A stretch of DNA of 64,000 nucleotides, taken from NCBI GenBank assembly GCA_009823395.1, contig CM020515.1:6839489-6903488 (forward strand), read 5' to 3'. Each line of letters starts with the position of its first letter. Position 1 is the first letter of the stretch. The stretch is from Thamnaconus septentrionalis (Eukaryota > Chordata > Actinopteri > Tetraodontiformes > Monacanthidae). Position numbers and translations under genes: made by a program. The notes below the pieces were generated by a model. It was not told where the DNA came from. It made no database searches and was given only the letters and a program-made list of their open reading frames with translations. Below, piece by piece: positions 46,911 through 60,441 of this stretch.

Positions 46911-49900
46911 TGTATTATACGTTGATTCTACGTGCATATGTGAAAGTAATGTCTGAAAACGCCTGCCAACCTTAGCGACAGTTTTGGTGGTCCACAACAG
47001 ATCTCCTTCTTTTTAACAAATGCTTGTAAGCATCACATTGTTAAATATGAGATACGAGGGAATGTAAGCTAACCAATACGAGTGGATTTTCCTCCGGCAA
47101 CAATGTCTGTTGTTTAATAGTGAGTTTTTCTAGTTTTGCTGCCTTACAAAGACTCCCAATCATTTTCCTGTCAGTCTTTTTCTACTTTAAACTACCTCAA
47201 TTAAAGAATTTTCTGGCAATCAAATGTCTCGTTTTTGTAGATAAGACTTTGTTTCCCCTTTTTATGAATCATATGTTTACTAATTAAAATTCTTTGTTAA
47301 AGCTTAGAATAACACTTGAATAGAATGGTCTTCATTTCTAGAGGAAATCCAAAATGGTTCCACCCAGGAAATCTCTGCTGAACTCAGGCTTTGGAAAGTC
47401 TTGTGCTATCTCTTGCTGTCCAAACGTCAGACAGGCTGAAATTTCTGCTGCATTTAACCCTTGATTGTTCTTCCTTAAAATAGACTTTTCAATATTGGTC
47501 AATCAAGTGTATCTTGTGCAGCTGAATAAAGCAGATAGGCCTCAAGTGCAAGTGAACTCTCATTGTACCAAAAAGGCTTCATTTTAAAGAAAAAACGAAA
47601 AAAAAAAATACATTAAGTAACAACAAATAACAAGTAATTATTCAAAAACCATGAATGCACTTCTTATATTTATTTTGATTCAAGCCACAAGCAGACCTTC
47701 CGTCTGTCACGTATATTTAAATTAAAGTTCTGCTGTTGTCCAATTGTCCACAACTAATTTGTTTCTGCCTTTGTAAAACAAACAAATAAAGCCCAAAAAT
47801 AATTTCAAGGCATCATGGAGCCTTTCAAAATTAAATGAAAAAAGCCTTTTAAAAATGCCAATAATATAGTTGTTATGCACAATACATCTCAAATCTTGCG
47901 CCATCGCAATGTTACGTTCAATGCACCACTCGTGCTTTTACTTTTTTTTACACCAAAGTAAAGTCAATGGAGCAGCACTCGCAAGGTGGGGTTTTTTTCA
48001 ATGAACCAATGCTACTGGAATGGAAATAATGATTTCTCACACTTCTGCACAGTTGCCTCAATCCACTCAATATACAATACAATGGCAGCCAAGTGAAGAG
48101 AAACAAAGGCAGCAGTTGGAATGTTTTTTTTTAGAATTCACATGCTTGCAGCCTTGTACGGTACAAGGTTTGAAGAGATGGCACGAAAAAGTAGGGCGCA
48201 ATTATTTTATAGGACGTTTGACTGGTCAGTCGTTTGCGACGGCAACAATGGGGGGGGGAAATTAAAGGGCAACATGAGGAAAACCCCGACAAAGTCAACT
48301 TAAAGTGAAACCAAACTGTGTGACAAACAGAGTTGACCGCATATCAATGACACTCAGGCCTCTCACACTGACACGGCCTCGCGATGACCTCCGCGGGCGC
48401 ACACGCACGCACACACACGCGGGGCTACAGTGAGGAATGCGAGCAGCGCTTTCCGGGTGGCTCGCTGACTCGCTGACCTCTGGAGAGCCTCTGGGATATC
48501 TAAACATGTAAACACACTCCTCGTCCTCATCTTCCACCTCTGCTGCGAACTGGAGCTGGCTGAGCTGGAGCCTGGGTGGCGAGCTCAGTCGTCACCTCGT
48601 CTCGCACACACCGGACGCAAACTGTGCTCAGATCCTCCTCCGCACTCACCTCAGCCCGATGCCGCTCTTAAATAGACTCGGCTTCCTCCAACACAGCTCG
48701 GCCCCTTTGTCCAAACAGGGAGGATGTTTTTTTTTTTTTCTATTTTCTCTTTCTACTGACAATTCAAGCTGAGTTTCCACCTGTCAGGCCAGCGAATGTT
48801 GCTCTCAGCCCCATTCTTATCGATGCTGGCTGAAAAAGAGAAATGTTTCTGAATACCGATGGGGGGAAAAATGCCTTGAATCTCCTAAATTTTTTACCTT
48901 CGGGTCATAAGTCCGGACACGTTGGAAATAACCCTGATGATGCAATAACATAGAACTGATAGCAATCGTCATGATTTCCTCTGACTGGACTTCTTGAAAA
49001 AGTGGCAACTGATCGGACGATACTGCGGAAAATGTAAAGCTAACTGAAGACACAAGGAGTGCCAAGGAGCTCAGCTGCAAAAAACATCTACTAATGGTTC
49101 TTCAGATGTTTTCCACCAATTGATGAACACAATCGTCCTGCTTCTTCCCCTGTGAGGCTGCACTCAAAGGGTACGACTTAGAGAGGAAAAAACACTACAG
49201 GACTGTAACACGAGTGCGTAAGCTGAAGGAAATATACACAATTAGGTATTGTGAGATAAGAATCTGGCCTCTTTCATACTGGATTCGATTCAGATGTATG
49301 TCAGTGCAGCTGTAGTCTAAGGCTGCGTTCAGACTGCAGGCGAATCCGATTCAAATCAGATTCCCTCTCATATTTTTGGCAAGTGTCCAAACAGACAGAC
49401 AGGTTGCTGTAGCAACGACGTCGGAGTGGAGGTGCTCCATTACCTTACAGCATTGCACCTCCAATGGCGCTCTCTGGTCTGGCGCAATCGGGTCTTACGT
49501 CACGGACAGTCAAAACCGATCGGTGTGTTTGTCAGGCTGAGACATGCACCTGTCCAAATGATTCGACACTACCTCCTGAAGGTGGTTTCAATCCGTTTTG
49601 CAAAAATCGGATTTCATGTGACTTGTGAGTGTTCAGACCACAAAAGAGCCACCCGGTTTCAATCTGGATGGGCTAAAAATACGGATTTTGGCTGGCAGTC
49701 TGAACGCGGTTTAAGAGTCATCAAAATCACGGTCGTCTGGGTCATCAAAAAATTAAGATCTATGCTGCGTACGCCCAGGTTTTTTCTCTTATTCCTCTAT
49801 ATTGAAACGTGAATCGTTCTGGTTTCTGTAAGCTTTTGCTGTGGCGCTCCACTCCAATCTCTCTGTGCACATATTGCCAATTATGACCTTAGTGCTCTAC

Positions 49901-50480
49901 ATCCATCTATGCACCATCCAGACCGCAGCTGTGACGCCATGCAGGGGAACAGGACAGAACATCCGTTCGGCGTTCTCGTCCGAGCGCTCAACGAGAGCAG
50001 ACAGTGACGATCATGCCCACTAATCTCCTGCTTTGTTAAAAAAAAAATAACACGCAAGGTCCACTTACACACTCAAATAGATCCTCAATCTCCCGTGGCC
50101 CGATGGGCGCCCAATTCATTTTCATTAGCTGGAACGGACTGAGGGAAATTGAAATCAGAGGGTGTTTGGTTTAAAGGCAGGGGTGGTGGAAGAGCGGAAG
50201 GTGGAGATATGAAGAATAATGAGGAGGGAGGGAGGGAGCGGTCGGAGGCCGAAGATAGCGGCTGAATCAGACATGGTGATATAAGGGGCGGCTCGCGATG
50301 CGGAGAGGGGAAAAAGAGAGAGAAGCATTAAGAAAGAGTTGGGAATTCTTGCAGTATGACCTCATATCGTCTGACCCCCCGACTCCTGTTTTCCTTTCAA
50401 TAACTCATCGCAAGTTCAGCACAGAGCTGTCGCCTCTGAGAGTGTGTGTGTGTGTGTGTCCGTCCTTACAATGAGCAGTA
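46911..50480. other. hoxb1a 3' flank
   Basis: No gene is seen. AT-rich sequence predominates to 48000. One MITE is present (49318-49714). The block 50090-50160 (GGGCGCCCAATTCATTTTCATTAGC) looks enhancer-like by eye. Any neighbour gene beyond the cluster end lies outside this window. Confidence 0.5.
49318..49714. mobile_element. MITE with GCGTTCAGACTG inverted termini
   Basis: GGCTGCGTTCAGACTG at the left end pairs with CAGTCTGAACGCGGTT at the right, whose reverse complement is AACCGCGTTCAGACTG. Both sides are flanked by TAA, which suits a PIF/Harbinger-type 3-bp target duplication. The element is about 391 bp with no transposase frame. Confidence 0.65.
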
Positions 50481-50502
50481 AATGATGAAGTGGTGCGGCC
50501 AC

Positions 50503-50516
50503 AGTTCAAGAGTTCA
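50503..50516 (+). promoter_or_regulatory. Perfect DR2 retinoic-acid response element 3' of hoxb1a
   Basis: AGTTCA-AG-AGTTCA: two identical RAR half-sites with a 2-bp spacer, 4.7 kb downstream of the hoxb1a stop. A 3' DR2-type RARE that drives early neuroectodermal expression is a known, conserved part of Hoxb1 regulation, including in pufferfish. Type and side of the gene agree; exact orthology of this site is inferred. Confidence 0.7.
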
Positions 50517-51639
50517 TTCTCAATCAGAGATGACTACACACAGAGACACGCACACACTTTAGAGAGACACAACGAGAGCGCAGCGCCAGTCCGACCCAGA
50601 TAAAAACGCACTCTACGCAACGGTGTTGTGTGCGTACAAGTCGCTGATTACAGCCAGATGGCGCCTGCCGCATTTTTTATTTTTTTTATTTTGCAATGTC
50701 TGACAGTCTTGTCATGTTTCTAATCCACTTGGAGAATTTGAGAGTTTCTTACAGCAACAAATCCAACCGTCCTTAAGTCCAAGTTCCTGCTGATGGAAAA
50801 CATCCTGGCCGTCAAGCGAGACCAGTAAGATTTATTGGGAATCCCGTGGACCGAACACACTAAACCTAGACTGACATGTTGAGAATCATCTCTTCGGTAT
50901 TATATGATTATATTTGGTGAAGATATTCATCCCCTTACTTATCTTTTTATTCCACTCACTCAGCTGGACGTTCTCTAACTCCTCCTTGGGGCTGTTGCCT
51001 TCCATGGTGGCCACAACAGCCAATCATCTGCCTCCATCTAAACCTTCTTGTGCTCTGCATCCTCTTCATCTTACACCAACTAAACTTGATGTCCTCTTTC
51101 ACTGCAATGTATTGCATATATATTGACAGTCCCACTTTTGGAACTGTCCAAACCGTCTCAAACTACTCTGTGTTTAACAAACCTGAAAGATTTAAGATGA
51201 GATACAAAGCAGTGGCCTTAACGGAACATACAGTTACAGCTATTTTACACCATTATTATCGTTTTTCCTTGGATGCATCTTTTGATCCATGTGATGTTTG
51301 TTGAATTGGATACGTTTCAAAGTGGTCTTTGTTAGCACATATCAATTGTAGAAACATAAGGCTGTATCTATACAACGTTACAAGCAACTGTTGGCCATTT
51401 TACGTTTCGCGGGGGCCAATTTTAACAGCATCAGTGAAACGGGCTTGGTTAACAATGACAATTTAGTCTTATTTTGTTGTTTTAAATGGAAAGTTTAGAC
51501 ATTTGTGTGTAAAGCTAATTTTATTTGACATATTCCATGTATTTGATTTACATGGATGGATACATTGAGTCATTGAGTTATTTGCCAAGGAAATTAAGTT
51601 TCCTAGCAGCACCAACGTAGTGAAAATGAAGCTAATAAC

Positions 51640-51658
51640 TGTGTGTGTGTGTGTGTGT

Positions 51659-51713
<55 letters not shown>
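51640..51713. repeat. (GT)n microsatellite
   Basis: About 36 GT units with a single TA interruption near 51662. Confidence 0.97.
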
Positions 51714-51714
<1 letters not shown>

Positions 51715-52632
51715 TCAAACAGGGTTCAGCAGCTCTCCTCCTTCCCTCTGCCCACTGTGCAGCTCAAGAATCCCCGCTGAGCGGCCGCCACGCCCCACTG
51801 ACCCAGGCCTGCTGCTCGGGGGTGAAAACACACACACATCTTACGTGTGCTGCTTCCCAAAAGAATCTGAAAACGGAGATGATCCCGGGATCCGCTTCGC
51901 CGAGCCTCGCGCTCCAGCGGAATTTTTAGCCTCTTAGGTCCCGACGAGCTGGCGCTGGAGGAAACCCAGAGAACCAAACGGGACTTTTTACTTTGAATCA
52001 ACAGGTAGTGTGAAGTCAAAGACGGGAGAACTTTATCAAGGTTGCACCAAATGTGACGCAAGTTGGCCAACTCCACGTCGTCCGCCTCCCCCCCCCGCCC
52101 CTGTGTGTGTGAAGAGCGTTCGTCAGCAGGCCGTGACGTTGGGCTCAGAGGTCGGAGGGAAAAACGGGGAGCAGGAGGTTATCAGGCCAAACATTCCTGC
52201 CTGTCCAGCGCTGAGAAAGGCCAGAAGAAGAAGAAGAAGAAGATGAAGAACTACTCCAGCACTTATATAATTGATCAGGTCCCATCCCTTGAAAGAATCG
52301 GACGTTTCGGCTTCATCGGCCTCCAAGTTTCTGTTCAACAGGAAAACAGAATGTACTCCTTAAGTCTTGACTGAACCATATAAAGGAGTCTTTTGATGTT
52401 TTGCCTCGAGTGTTTTCCACTGCATGAAATTGTTCCTTTGTGTGTGTGTGTGTGTGTGTGTGTGCAGAGAGAGATCTAGGCCTGAACAGCATTGGCTGTT
52501 TGCTTTAGCCAACATGCTGCACCGTGTGACCCCCTGTCCTCACCCTGACACACACACACACCCACCAGGGTTCGTATGATGTGTTAGCCCGAGATAAACA
52601 AGCTATTGTGCCATATTCTTTCAGCACCTCTG

Positions 52633-52633
<1 letters not shown>

Positions 52634-52707
<74 letters not shown>
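52634..52707. repeat. Compound (GT)n(GA)n microsatellite
   Basis: GT units pass directly into GA units. A CA run follows at 52791-52822. Confidence 0.97.
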
Positions 52708-52710
<3 letters not shown>

Positions 52711-52786
52711 AACCAGGAACAGCCAAAGTGCATCAAATGTCCCCAACGCCGGGGCGAAAGCAAGGGCACATCCATCAAACTATGAC

Positions 52787-52825
<39 letters not shown>

Positions 52826-54139
52826 TGGCCAATTGGTCAAACAATATTTAATGAGCAAACATGTCTGACATCAAATCAATCAGCAATAGGGTAATAATAA
52901 TTATCTATGTCACACAGTGGGGTCGACCAAGAACCTGAGCCAGCAGCGTGCGCACACACCCACGCACACACACAACATGGAATGTTTGAAGCTTTCGCCA
53001 TTTCGCCGACGTGTGGCAACGCTCCCGAACTCTTATCTGATCATTTTCACACCTTCCAACCGCGTTTTAATTCATCCGTCTTGCCGCTATCGCAAAGTGC
53101 AGGGATGGTCGAGGGCGGACAAACATTCCAAAAGTTGCGTTCAGCTGCCGTTGGCGGTCAGCGGCGCCGGGGTTGAGCGCGAGGCGGGTTGCCATTATGG
53201 TTAGGCGGGGGGAGGCAGAGTGAAAGCAGTTCAAAGACTCGAACTGGCTCCTGAATGCTCAGTGCTTAGTTTAGTTGAGTTCCACAGCAGAGGCTGGGGT
53301 TGATCACGCTGCCCATCCGGACCAATGACCCCAAAAGTCTGAGCAAAGTGCCTCTGTTAAAGTTTGAAAGTGGTGCTTTACCGATATATAAAGTGTGGTG
53401 ATAAAACAATAAAGGTCCCACGGTCAACATATGACTTTCCCAAAGTTTTCTAACAGCTTATTGACAACAGTTCCAAACCAGGTTAGCCCTGCCGTCTGAG
53501 GCCTCCACATTTTGCAGGAAGCTAAAACTGAGGCTGCAGGCAGTGAACAGGGGGCCAAATGTTTAATTTCTTGGAGATCAATAAAGTTTGCAGGATAATT
53601 AACTTTGTAATGCAGCTACCCTGGATTCCTGTATGAGAAATAAATATTTGTATTTGTAATATTTATATTTATTAGCTAATTATAATTAGCCTTTTCCTTT
53701 GTGGAGTACTGAAAACTGCTTCATTTAATCAGATGTGCGCTGAAAAGGCGCTACATCACATGACCCACAGCGTACTGGGCAGGCAGGGATCCTCTCCATC
53801 TCAGGTCAGTGTTGGTTGAGATGAATAAATGAGTAGTACCGACTTTTGTGGGGGCCTGTTTTCATAAACAGTCACTTAGTCGGCCCGCAGTTCCATTAAA
53901 ATTCCATTAAAAATTCATCCAAACGAAATACAGTGGAGGTTCCGTTTTCTACGCTATGCTAATGATGATTAGGCGCCAGCGCTCGGGGATTTACGTGACG
54001 GAGAGAAGCCTCGGTCGAAGCGTCGTACCCTGTATTTAGCGTTCGCACCTCAACAACCCCCCCTTTGATTGGCTCCTTCAAATTGCATCTTGGAGTGGCG
54101 GGGTGAAGAGGGGGTCCATTTGTCTCAGGGTCCGGAGGC

Positions 54140-54161
54140 GGGGGGGGGGGGGGGGGGGGGG
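54140..54161 (+). repeat. G22 homopolymer
   Basis: A run of 22 guanines, preceded by GGCTCCTTC-rich and followed by GC-rich sequence. It could form a G-quadruplex; the exact length is likely unreliable in assembly. Confidence 0.9.
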
Positions 54162-57100
54162 TCTGCACCGCTTCCTGCAGGCCAGACGATGAGGTCACGA
54201 CCGCGAGCCGCCATCCATCAGCGACGGCTTGACCGCAGCAAACGCCTCGGAGACGCAGCGAGAGGGAACACGCCATTACGAGACCCGGGGTTGCCAGGTG
54301 AGGAGACGCTCCCCTCTTCTAATGGCTCCGAGCGCAGCCGTGACGGAGATCCCCCCAGTGCCCGTTGACGCGATAGCTGTCCAGGTTGCCAGGTTTGGAG
54401 CGGTTTATTCGCCTTTTATGGCTCCAACTGACACGTGACTGCGGCCTTTCGTCATCTTTCTATGCTAACCCCCCCCCCCAACAATGATCGCCAGGTCACT
54501 TTGAAAGGTTGCCAGTATGCCGTTTCCACTCCCTTTTTCTCACAATCTGTGACTCATCACCGAGCTCCTCCTTTCCGTCTTCGTACCCTGTCAGCCTTCC
54601 ACCTTACTGTTGCCACTGCTGGACGCTTTCATCTCACTATTTGTCGTCGGTTACCGCTAAACATCCCGTTTGTCTGGCCGCGGGCCGACGGGTCGCTGGT
54701 TAATTGCCAGGTTTGCAGTAGTTCATCCTCCTTTTATGGTTTCCCCGTGAGTTGGGAATGGGCTCTGCTTCAAATTTGTTTCTGCCCTTATTTGTGTTGC
54801 GGCGACACTTGCATCGCGGTTTGTCAGAGGACGGCGGAGGAGCACTAAGGAGGGTCAGGTTTGATGGTTCAACTTGATCTGCTGCTGCCCGCTCTGCGGG
54901 ACGGCTGTGATCCAGGTCCATCATGTCCTATAGACCCCTGGACAGCCTGATGTCATCTCCTTCAACTACTGGCAAAATGGATCGCCCAACAAGTGTAATT
55001 GTGATCAAGATATTTCCTCTTCTCTGATGACATAATGTCAAAGGAGGTATCAAGTGCCTGCTACTATAGTAATAATCATAAATTTTATTGACAAGCGGCT
55101 TTAAGAAGAGCCAAGAACTCTTAAAAAAAAAAAAAAAAAACCTGTTGTGCAAAAAGTTAATGACGTCTATGTTTAAATGTAAGATGTGAATAATGAAATA
55201 ATTCTACAACAATAATTTAAATTGACGGAACAAATTTTTTGTTTGCCATTCCTAGTTTATGGCTATTTTATTTTTATTTTCATCTGTTTTCTTTATGTGC
55301 TACCTCCTACTGGGTCTTAGATTGGTTGTCAAAACTTATCTCATTAATTAAAAATACAGATTTATAAGTGCAAGTCAATGAAAGGCTAAGTGAGTGACTA
55401 AACTTTACTTATCTTAATCATATTGAGTGCTGAGATCTAGAAATGGGAGTGTTTTCTTTTTATTAAAAGCACATCAAACATGTGACACAGGCCGTCTCAA
55501 ACAGTCTTTCTTTGACCTGGCGGCACCTCACACCACGACCCAAACCACTCCTCTGTGAGTGTGTGTTTGTGCGCGCGCAGGTGTGTGTGTGTGTGTGAAG
55601 AGATAGCCCCGCTCCTGAGAGTCAGGTTTCGTTGACCTGTGGCGACCTGTGCCGGGGTCACACCGAGGTTGGCCTAAGAGACGCTTGACATTTCTCTCTT
55701 CAACACCTGACCCTGCATATAACCAGGAGGGAGGTTTTTTTTTAACGTGTCTGTGTGCGTTTGTGTGTGTGTGTGTGTGTGCACATCCGAGAGTCCAGTG
55801 GCGGAAAAAGCGAGTTATTATTATGTGTGCTGCTCTCCATGTTTGCTCAGAGGCCTCTATTACAGTTTGACAGCATGGAGTTTTATAAATAGACATGAAA
55901 GTCAGGACGACAGACGCGTCAGACAAGTCATCCTGCAGGACTCTGTAAATATTCAAACACGCTGAATCTCCAGTCAGCTGTTCCATAACTGGAACTGGGA
56001 AATGTCTCCATCGTTAGAAAACTAAGACGAAAAAAAGAAATGGTGAAAATCGTCAAGAGCTACATTGATAGTTTCATCAATCTAGCAGTTTACCTTCATC
56101 AAATTGTGTTGAATTCATACATGATGTAGATCATTTTGATGGAAACGCTGACCCGCCGATGTCTGCTGTGGTCAAGAAGCATGAAAATGGAAACACACTG
56201 ATGCGCTGCCGCAAGAATTTGCTCCACCACCCCCTCCCCCCCAAATATCCCTGCACAGAAAATGAAACCGTCCCCGTCAGATTCTGACTGTACATCACCT
56301 CGACTGTACGCAACGTGATCGGCCCTCGTTCGGCGCCTTAATGCCTACATTCCGCATTCGCGCTGGACGATTTATGGCTGCCATAACCCCCCCACCATCC
56401 CTCCTCCTCGCGAAAGCAAGATTCTGGCGGGCACGGCTGTGTTGCATTAAGGCCGGCAGGACATTCTGACAGTACGATAACTTGCGGCGAAAAATATCAC
56501 CGTATTCCGATTACAGCTGGAGAACGTGTTCGCTTGAGACGTGTCTGGGTAAGGAACAAGCACCGCCGCCTCCCCCATTGGACTCAACACTCAGTTATTA
56601 CACAACATAATACATGGAACAGGTATCAAACCTGTACGTTAGGTTTTAACTTTAAAATAAATAATAAAGTAATGATAGCGTGATATCACCGGGCATCGCT
56701 TGAGTGTACCTTCCTACACAAAATACATTAAATAAAATTTATGCCCTATGAATCAAGACGTACGTACACCCTGAGGATGTGAAAGTACAATGCTGCTGCG
56801 GCGGCGGCGGCGGAATCCAAACACAGCTGCGGCAGAAATGGGAAGTTTCCAGGCGGCGAAGCGCGACTCCAGTCGATTCATTTAAAAGGGCCGGAGAAAG
56901 AAATAGCGCCGCGCAGATGTGCGCGACCGCACATGTGTCGGGGGAGAGGTGGGGTTACGGGGAGGACAGGCCGAGGTGACGCCGCATCTCGTCCGCAGCA
57001 CGGCATGGTGGGAAATCTGAGAGCGGAGGTGGCGGTGGGGGGAGGGGGAGAGCGAGCGAGGGAGGGAGGGAGATAGAGAGTGAGGCAGGGGTCAGCTTGT

Positions 57101-57394
57101 CATCGCCAGCGCCTGGGTTATCTGAGATGAGGTGGCGGGGGGAGAGGTGTGTTTGACGGGGTGGGGTGGGAAGGTGGTGGGGGGGTGTCAGTGGGGAAGG
57201 CGGCAAGATGTAAGGTTGGGTCGCGATGGGGAGAGGGGGAGTGTCGCAATTAATTGAACATTTTTTACACAAGTAGTTAATAAAATAACATGTGGTGGCA
57301 GGAAAGAGCAATTTACCTGTAGATACTGCAATGGTCATTATATACCAAGAATAAGTTCTCAGGAAAAAAATTGCTGCTTATCAATTCAACGTTA

Positions 57395-57454
57395 AACGAT
57401 CGATAAGGTCAATCAACGAAGGATTAATTAATTAATCGCTAATTTGCAACCCTA
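57395..57454. mobile_element. Terminal remnant of a TAGGGTTGC hAT-like MITE
   Basis: The segment ends GCTAATTTGCAACCCTA; its reverse complement TAGGGTTGCAAATTAGCGATTA parallels the terminus of the element at 19573-20019 (TAGGGCTGCAACTAACGATTA). No partner end is seen nearby, so this is a solo end. Confidence 0.5.
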
Positions 57455-58392
57455 TTCCACACTTTTGCTATTTTTATGTGCAAAAGATCTGCAACATGTT
57501 CTGCCTTTTTCTGCTACTTCCAGTTGTGCCAAGTTGTGAGCTTCCACGCAACAAACGACGACAACAGTGGTGTGGTTACCGTGTCCTGGGGCTTAACCTG
57601 TCATCTTAAAAATTTCGATTTGACACTTAACATAACTAAATGAGAGGAAAAACGAAACACAAACACACACACACAGATACAAACACACTCAAACACGCAC
57701 ACACAAACGCCAGAGGAAGAAGCTCCCTCCTCCTCCTCATTCAGGCTGAAAGCCGCCCTGGTGGCGGGACATGGGATTCCTCGCGTAGGATTTTTTTTTT
57801 CCCGAAAAAATAAAAATTTGCCCGGAGGCAGGTGAGCCCTGCCGTGCAGGTGAGCCCTGCAGTGCAGCTCGTCCACGCGGCCGCCGCACTCCTTCATTCA
57901 TCACGCGGCTGACACATTCCTGCTGTCTGCCCGGGGCTGGCTGGCCCGCGCACACACAGCGGGCCGTTGTACTCCCACACAGTGCCATGCGGTCAAACTG
58001 ACAATAACGCTCGGCCCCAACACAGAGTCCATTCTGTCGGTTAGCCGGAAGGTGAAGCGCTGCCCTGGGAGCCGGTGTCAGCCGTGCTCCGGGAGATAGA
58101 TGGTTTAACAATTATGAAAGTCGGGGAATCCCTCGCAGATGCGGCTAACTGTAGCGTTAGCCGCGTGAAGGATGGACGGGCGAGTCAAATAACTCTGAAA
58201 CTGGAATATCTCAGCAGGCGGGGAAAAAGTTCAGAATTTTCACAATGGTGCAAAGCCGAAAATTGCTCATCACTTTCTGAAAGTGTCGCTTTCCAGAAAA
58301 GCACAAAATACAACAGAAAAGGTCTTAAGCTCACTTGATCCATACAACATGAGAGTGCAATGGAAACACCTTTACATGCGATGTGTATAGAG

Positions 58393-58881
58393 CAGGCATG
58401 GGCAAACTACGGCCAGGGGGCCATGCGGCCTGTTAATCTTTTTAAATCAGGCCCGCCCAACTCAAAGAAATGATATTAATAGTATGCAAGTCATAAAGTC
58501 AATGTATTTCATCAATTTTCAGTGTTTTAAGAGTCATTTGAATAAAGACCTAAATGCCTATTGCTCTTTCCTGCCACTACACTTATGATATTAACTACCA
58601 GTGTAAAATAAATTTCAATTAATTTTGACTAATTTAATCTAATCGATTAAACTCCTAATCGACATTTAATCAATTAATCGATTAATTGTTAACATCCCCA
58701 GTTCTAACACTTTGCGTTTTCAATTGACATTAAAGCACGTTTTCTACATACCCAATGATATATTTTTCCTCCTATAAGGTGGGTCACCAAAACACTCCAT
58801 CCATCTGTTCCTGCCCCAGCCCCTCTGTCAAATTTTAGAACCCATTGTGGCCCCACCAGTCAAAACGTTTGCCCACCCCTG
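58393..58881. mobile_element. hAT-type MITE, copy 2, with an internal insertion
   Basis: It begins CAGGCATGGGCAAACTACGG and ends GTTTGCCCACCCCTG, inverted termini of the same family as 17020-17326. The flanks GTATAGAG and TTATAAAG match at 6 of 8, a hAT-type target duplication. The shared inside (TGTATTTCATCA, TTTTCAGTGTTTTAAGAGTC, ATTGACATTAAAGCA) is split by about 160 bp (roughly 58560-58720) rich in TCGATTAA/TTAATCGA, probably a nested fragment of another MITE. Confidence 0.8.
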
Positions 58882-59458
58882 TTATAAAGAGCCACATGAC
58901 AGGGACGCAACGCATCTGGACGGAGCGTCGGCCTGGTAAGAGATCAATAAAAAGATCTTTCTGGATTCTCACCAGCGGAGAAATGCAGCTTTATGTCAAG
59001 GCCTGCGAGCGGACTGAGGGGGGTTTCCCAGAAAAGTTCCGCTTGAAGTAATGGAAGCGCCTCAAATGGAGGCTTCTGACGGAGGGCGGCGGCCTCGGCC
59101 GAAGTGCTGACAGATCAGTGACAGTGAGAACAGTTGTTGTGAATGGAAGTGAAGCTGGCGCCAAACTCAGAACTCGGAACGCCCCCCCGACACACTTCTT
59201 GGAAGGACTTGAAGCGACGGGCGAAAGCATGTTTTCTCGCTGGGTCGACAGCGGATGAGCGGATACGCGGTGCTTTCGCAACATCACCTCAGGTTTTCTT
59301 GCCGTCAAGAATGGTTGTTATATTTTTCTCTTTGATTGCTTGTAAAAAAAATATTCCGTCTCCTCCTCCGACCAAACATAGCGCGCCATTTTCACTTGAA
59401 ATAAACTGGTCACGTGACCCCGTACGTCACGTCCGCTGACGTGTAAATGCGGGGAAAA

Positions 59459-59641
59459 GTGTTTCCATGACACTTTTGCGATACACCTCTCTATCGATAC
59501 GTCTGAAAAACCACCTGATGAGTGTGTAAAAACCTTTTAGCAATATTTGAGAGGGTTTTCTGAAGTTTAGCTTTTTCCATGAACAGTTTTTTTTAAAGCG
59601 ATATTTAGGTTTTTGCACAATTCTAGGGGTAATGGAAACAC
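59459..59641. mobile_element. MITE-like inverted-repeat element
   Basis: GTGTTTCCAT (59459-59468) and its exact reverse complement ATGGAAACAC (59632-59641) bound 183 bp, with related inner sequence on both arms (TTTTGCGATA against TTTTTGCAC/AGCGATATT). It fits a short nonautonomous DNA transposon; the family is unknown to me. Confidence 0.5.
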
Positions 59642-60404
59642 AGCGAATGATCAGCTTTCAGACACTATTGCACGAGGGAGTAGCCAAGAATTCCTACATC
59701 TACAGCAGGACCAGCCCCCTCCACACACCCCTCACTGTAGGAACGACTTCCTTAGAAAACTGTCCTAAAAGGTCTGACACTGGATATTTACACAGCCTTT
59801 AATGTGCTTACCCTATTGCTGTAACTCTCCATTATTTCTATTAACAGCGCAAATACGCAGTGGCCGGAAAAAGTTTTCAGACACACAGACAATGCTCCAC
59901 AATCTCAAGTATCACAAAATATTAAAAATATTCTTCTGCGTCTTGAAAGGTGTAACTTCATCAGTCAGATAAAAAAAAAAAAAAAATTGGGTTTATTCTA
60001 AACAACACCAAAAAAATGAACTAACCAAATTCTTATACTGGCTCTGGATGTGTAGCAAAAAACAAAATCTTTCCGGAAGAGCCAATTTCGATCGGGAAGG
60101 CTCATGGGAGCATGTGAGCAGCGGCTAACTGGATTGAAAGTAACTGCGCTTGGAGGCTTTAGAGTGATAAACTTTAAACAGGGTGTCGGGGAAAAAAAAA
60201 AATGTTTCCTGCATGCTTCATGAAAGATGGCTAAAGCCCCGGTCAGCAGTTTGGCAAGCGACGAGCAACAAGGACACACAACACAAGCGACACGCTGCGC
60301 TCTGGTTTTCAGGTTGGTGGCTTGTGGGCAGATGCTTTGGCACGCGCTCCAACATCGGCATGTTGAAACAGCCAATTTCTGTGTGAAAGGAGCTCAGTGT
60401 GTAC

Positions 60405-60441
<37 letters not shown>

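Larger units (their letters stand above)
50517..58392. other. Gene-free distal 3' flank, part 1
   Basis: No coding exon can be supported. It contains GT/GA/CA microsatellites (51640-51713, 52634-52707, 52791-52822), a G22 run (54140-54161), and the end of a hAT-like repeat (57395-57454: TTAATTAATTAATCG to GCAACCCTA, reverse complement of TAGGGTTGC). The block 56310-56530 has GGCGCCTTAATGCC and GATTTATGGCTGCCATAA and looks enhancer-like. 57000-57240 is G-rich. Confidence 0.45.

Noticed and set aside
49426..49812. 128-residue open frame
   Set aside because: It lies mostly within a MITE with inverted termini (49318-49714) and shows no domain or homologous motif that I recognise.
55633..55660. 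TGACCTGTGGCGACCTGTG as an inverted-strand RARE
   Set aside because: The second half-site is CGACCT and the spacing is 4, so it is not a consensus RARE.
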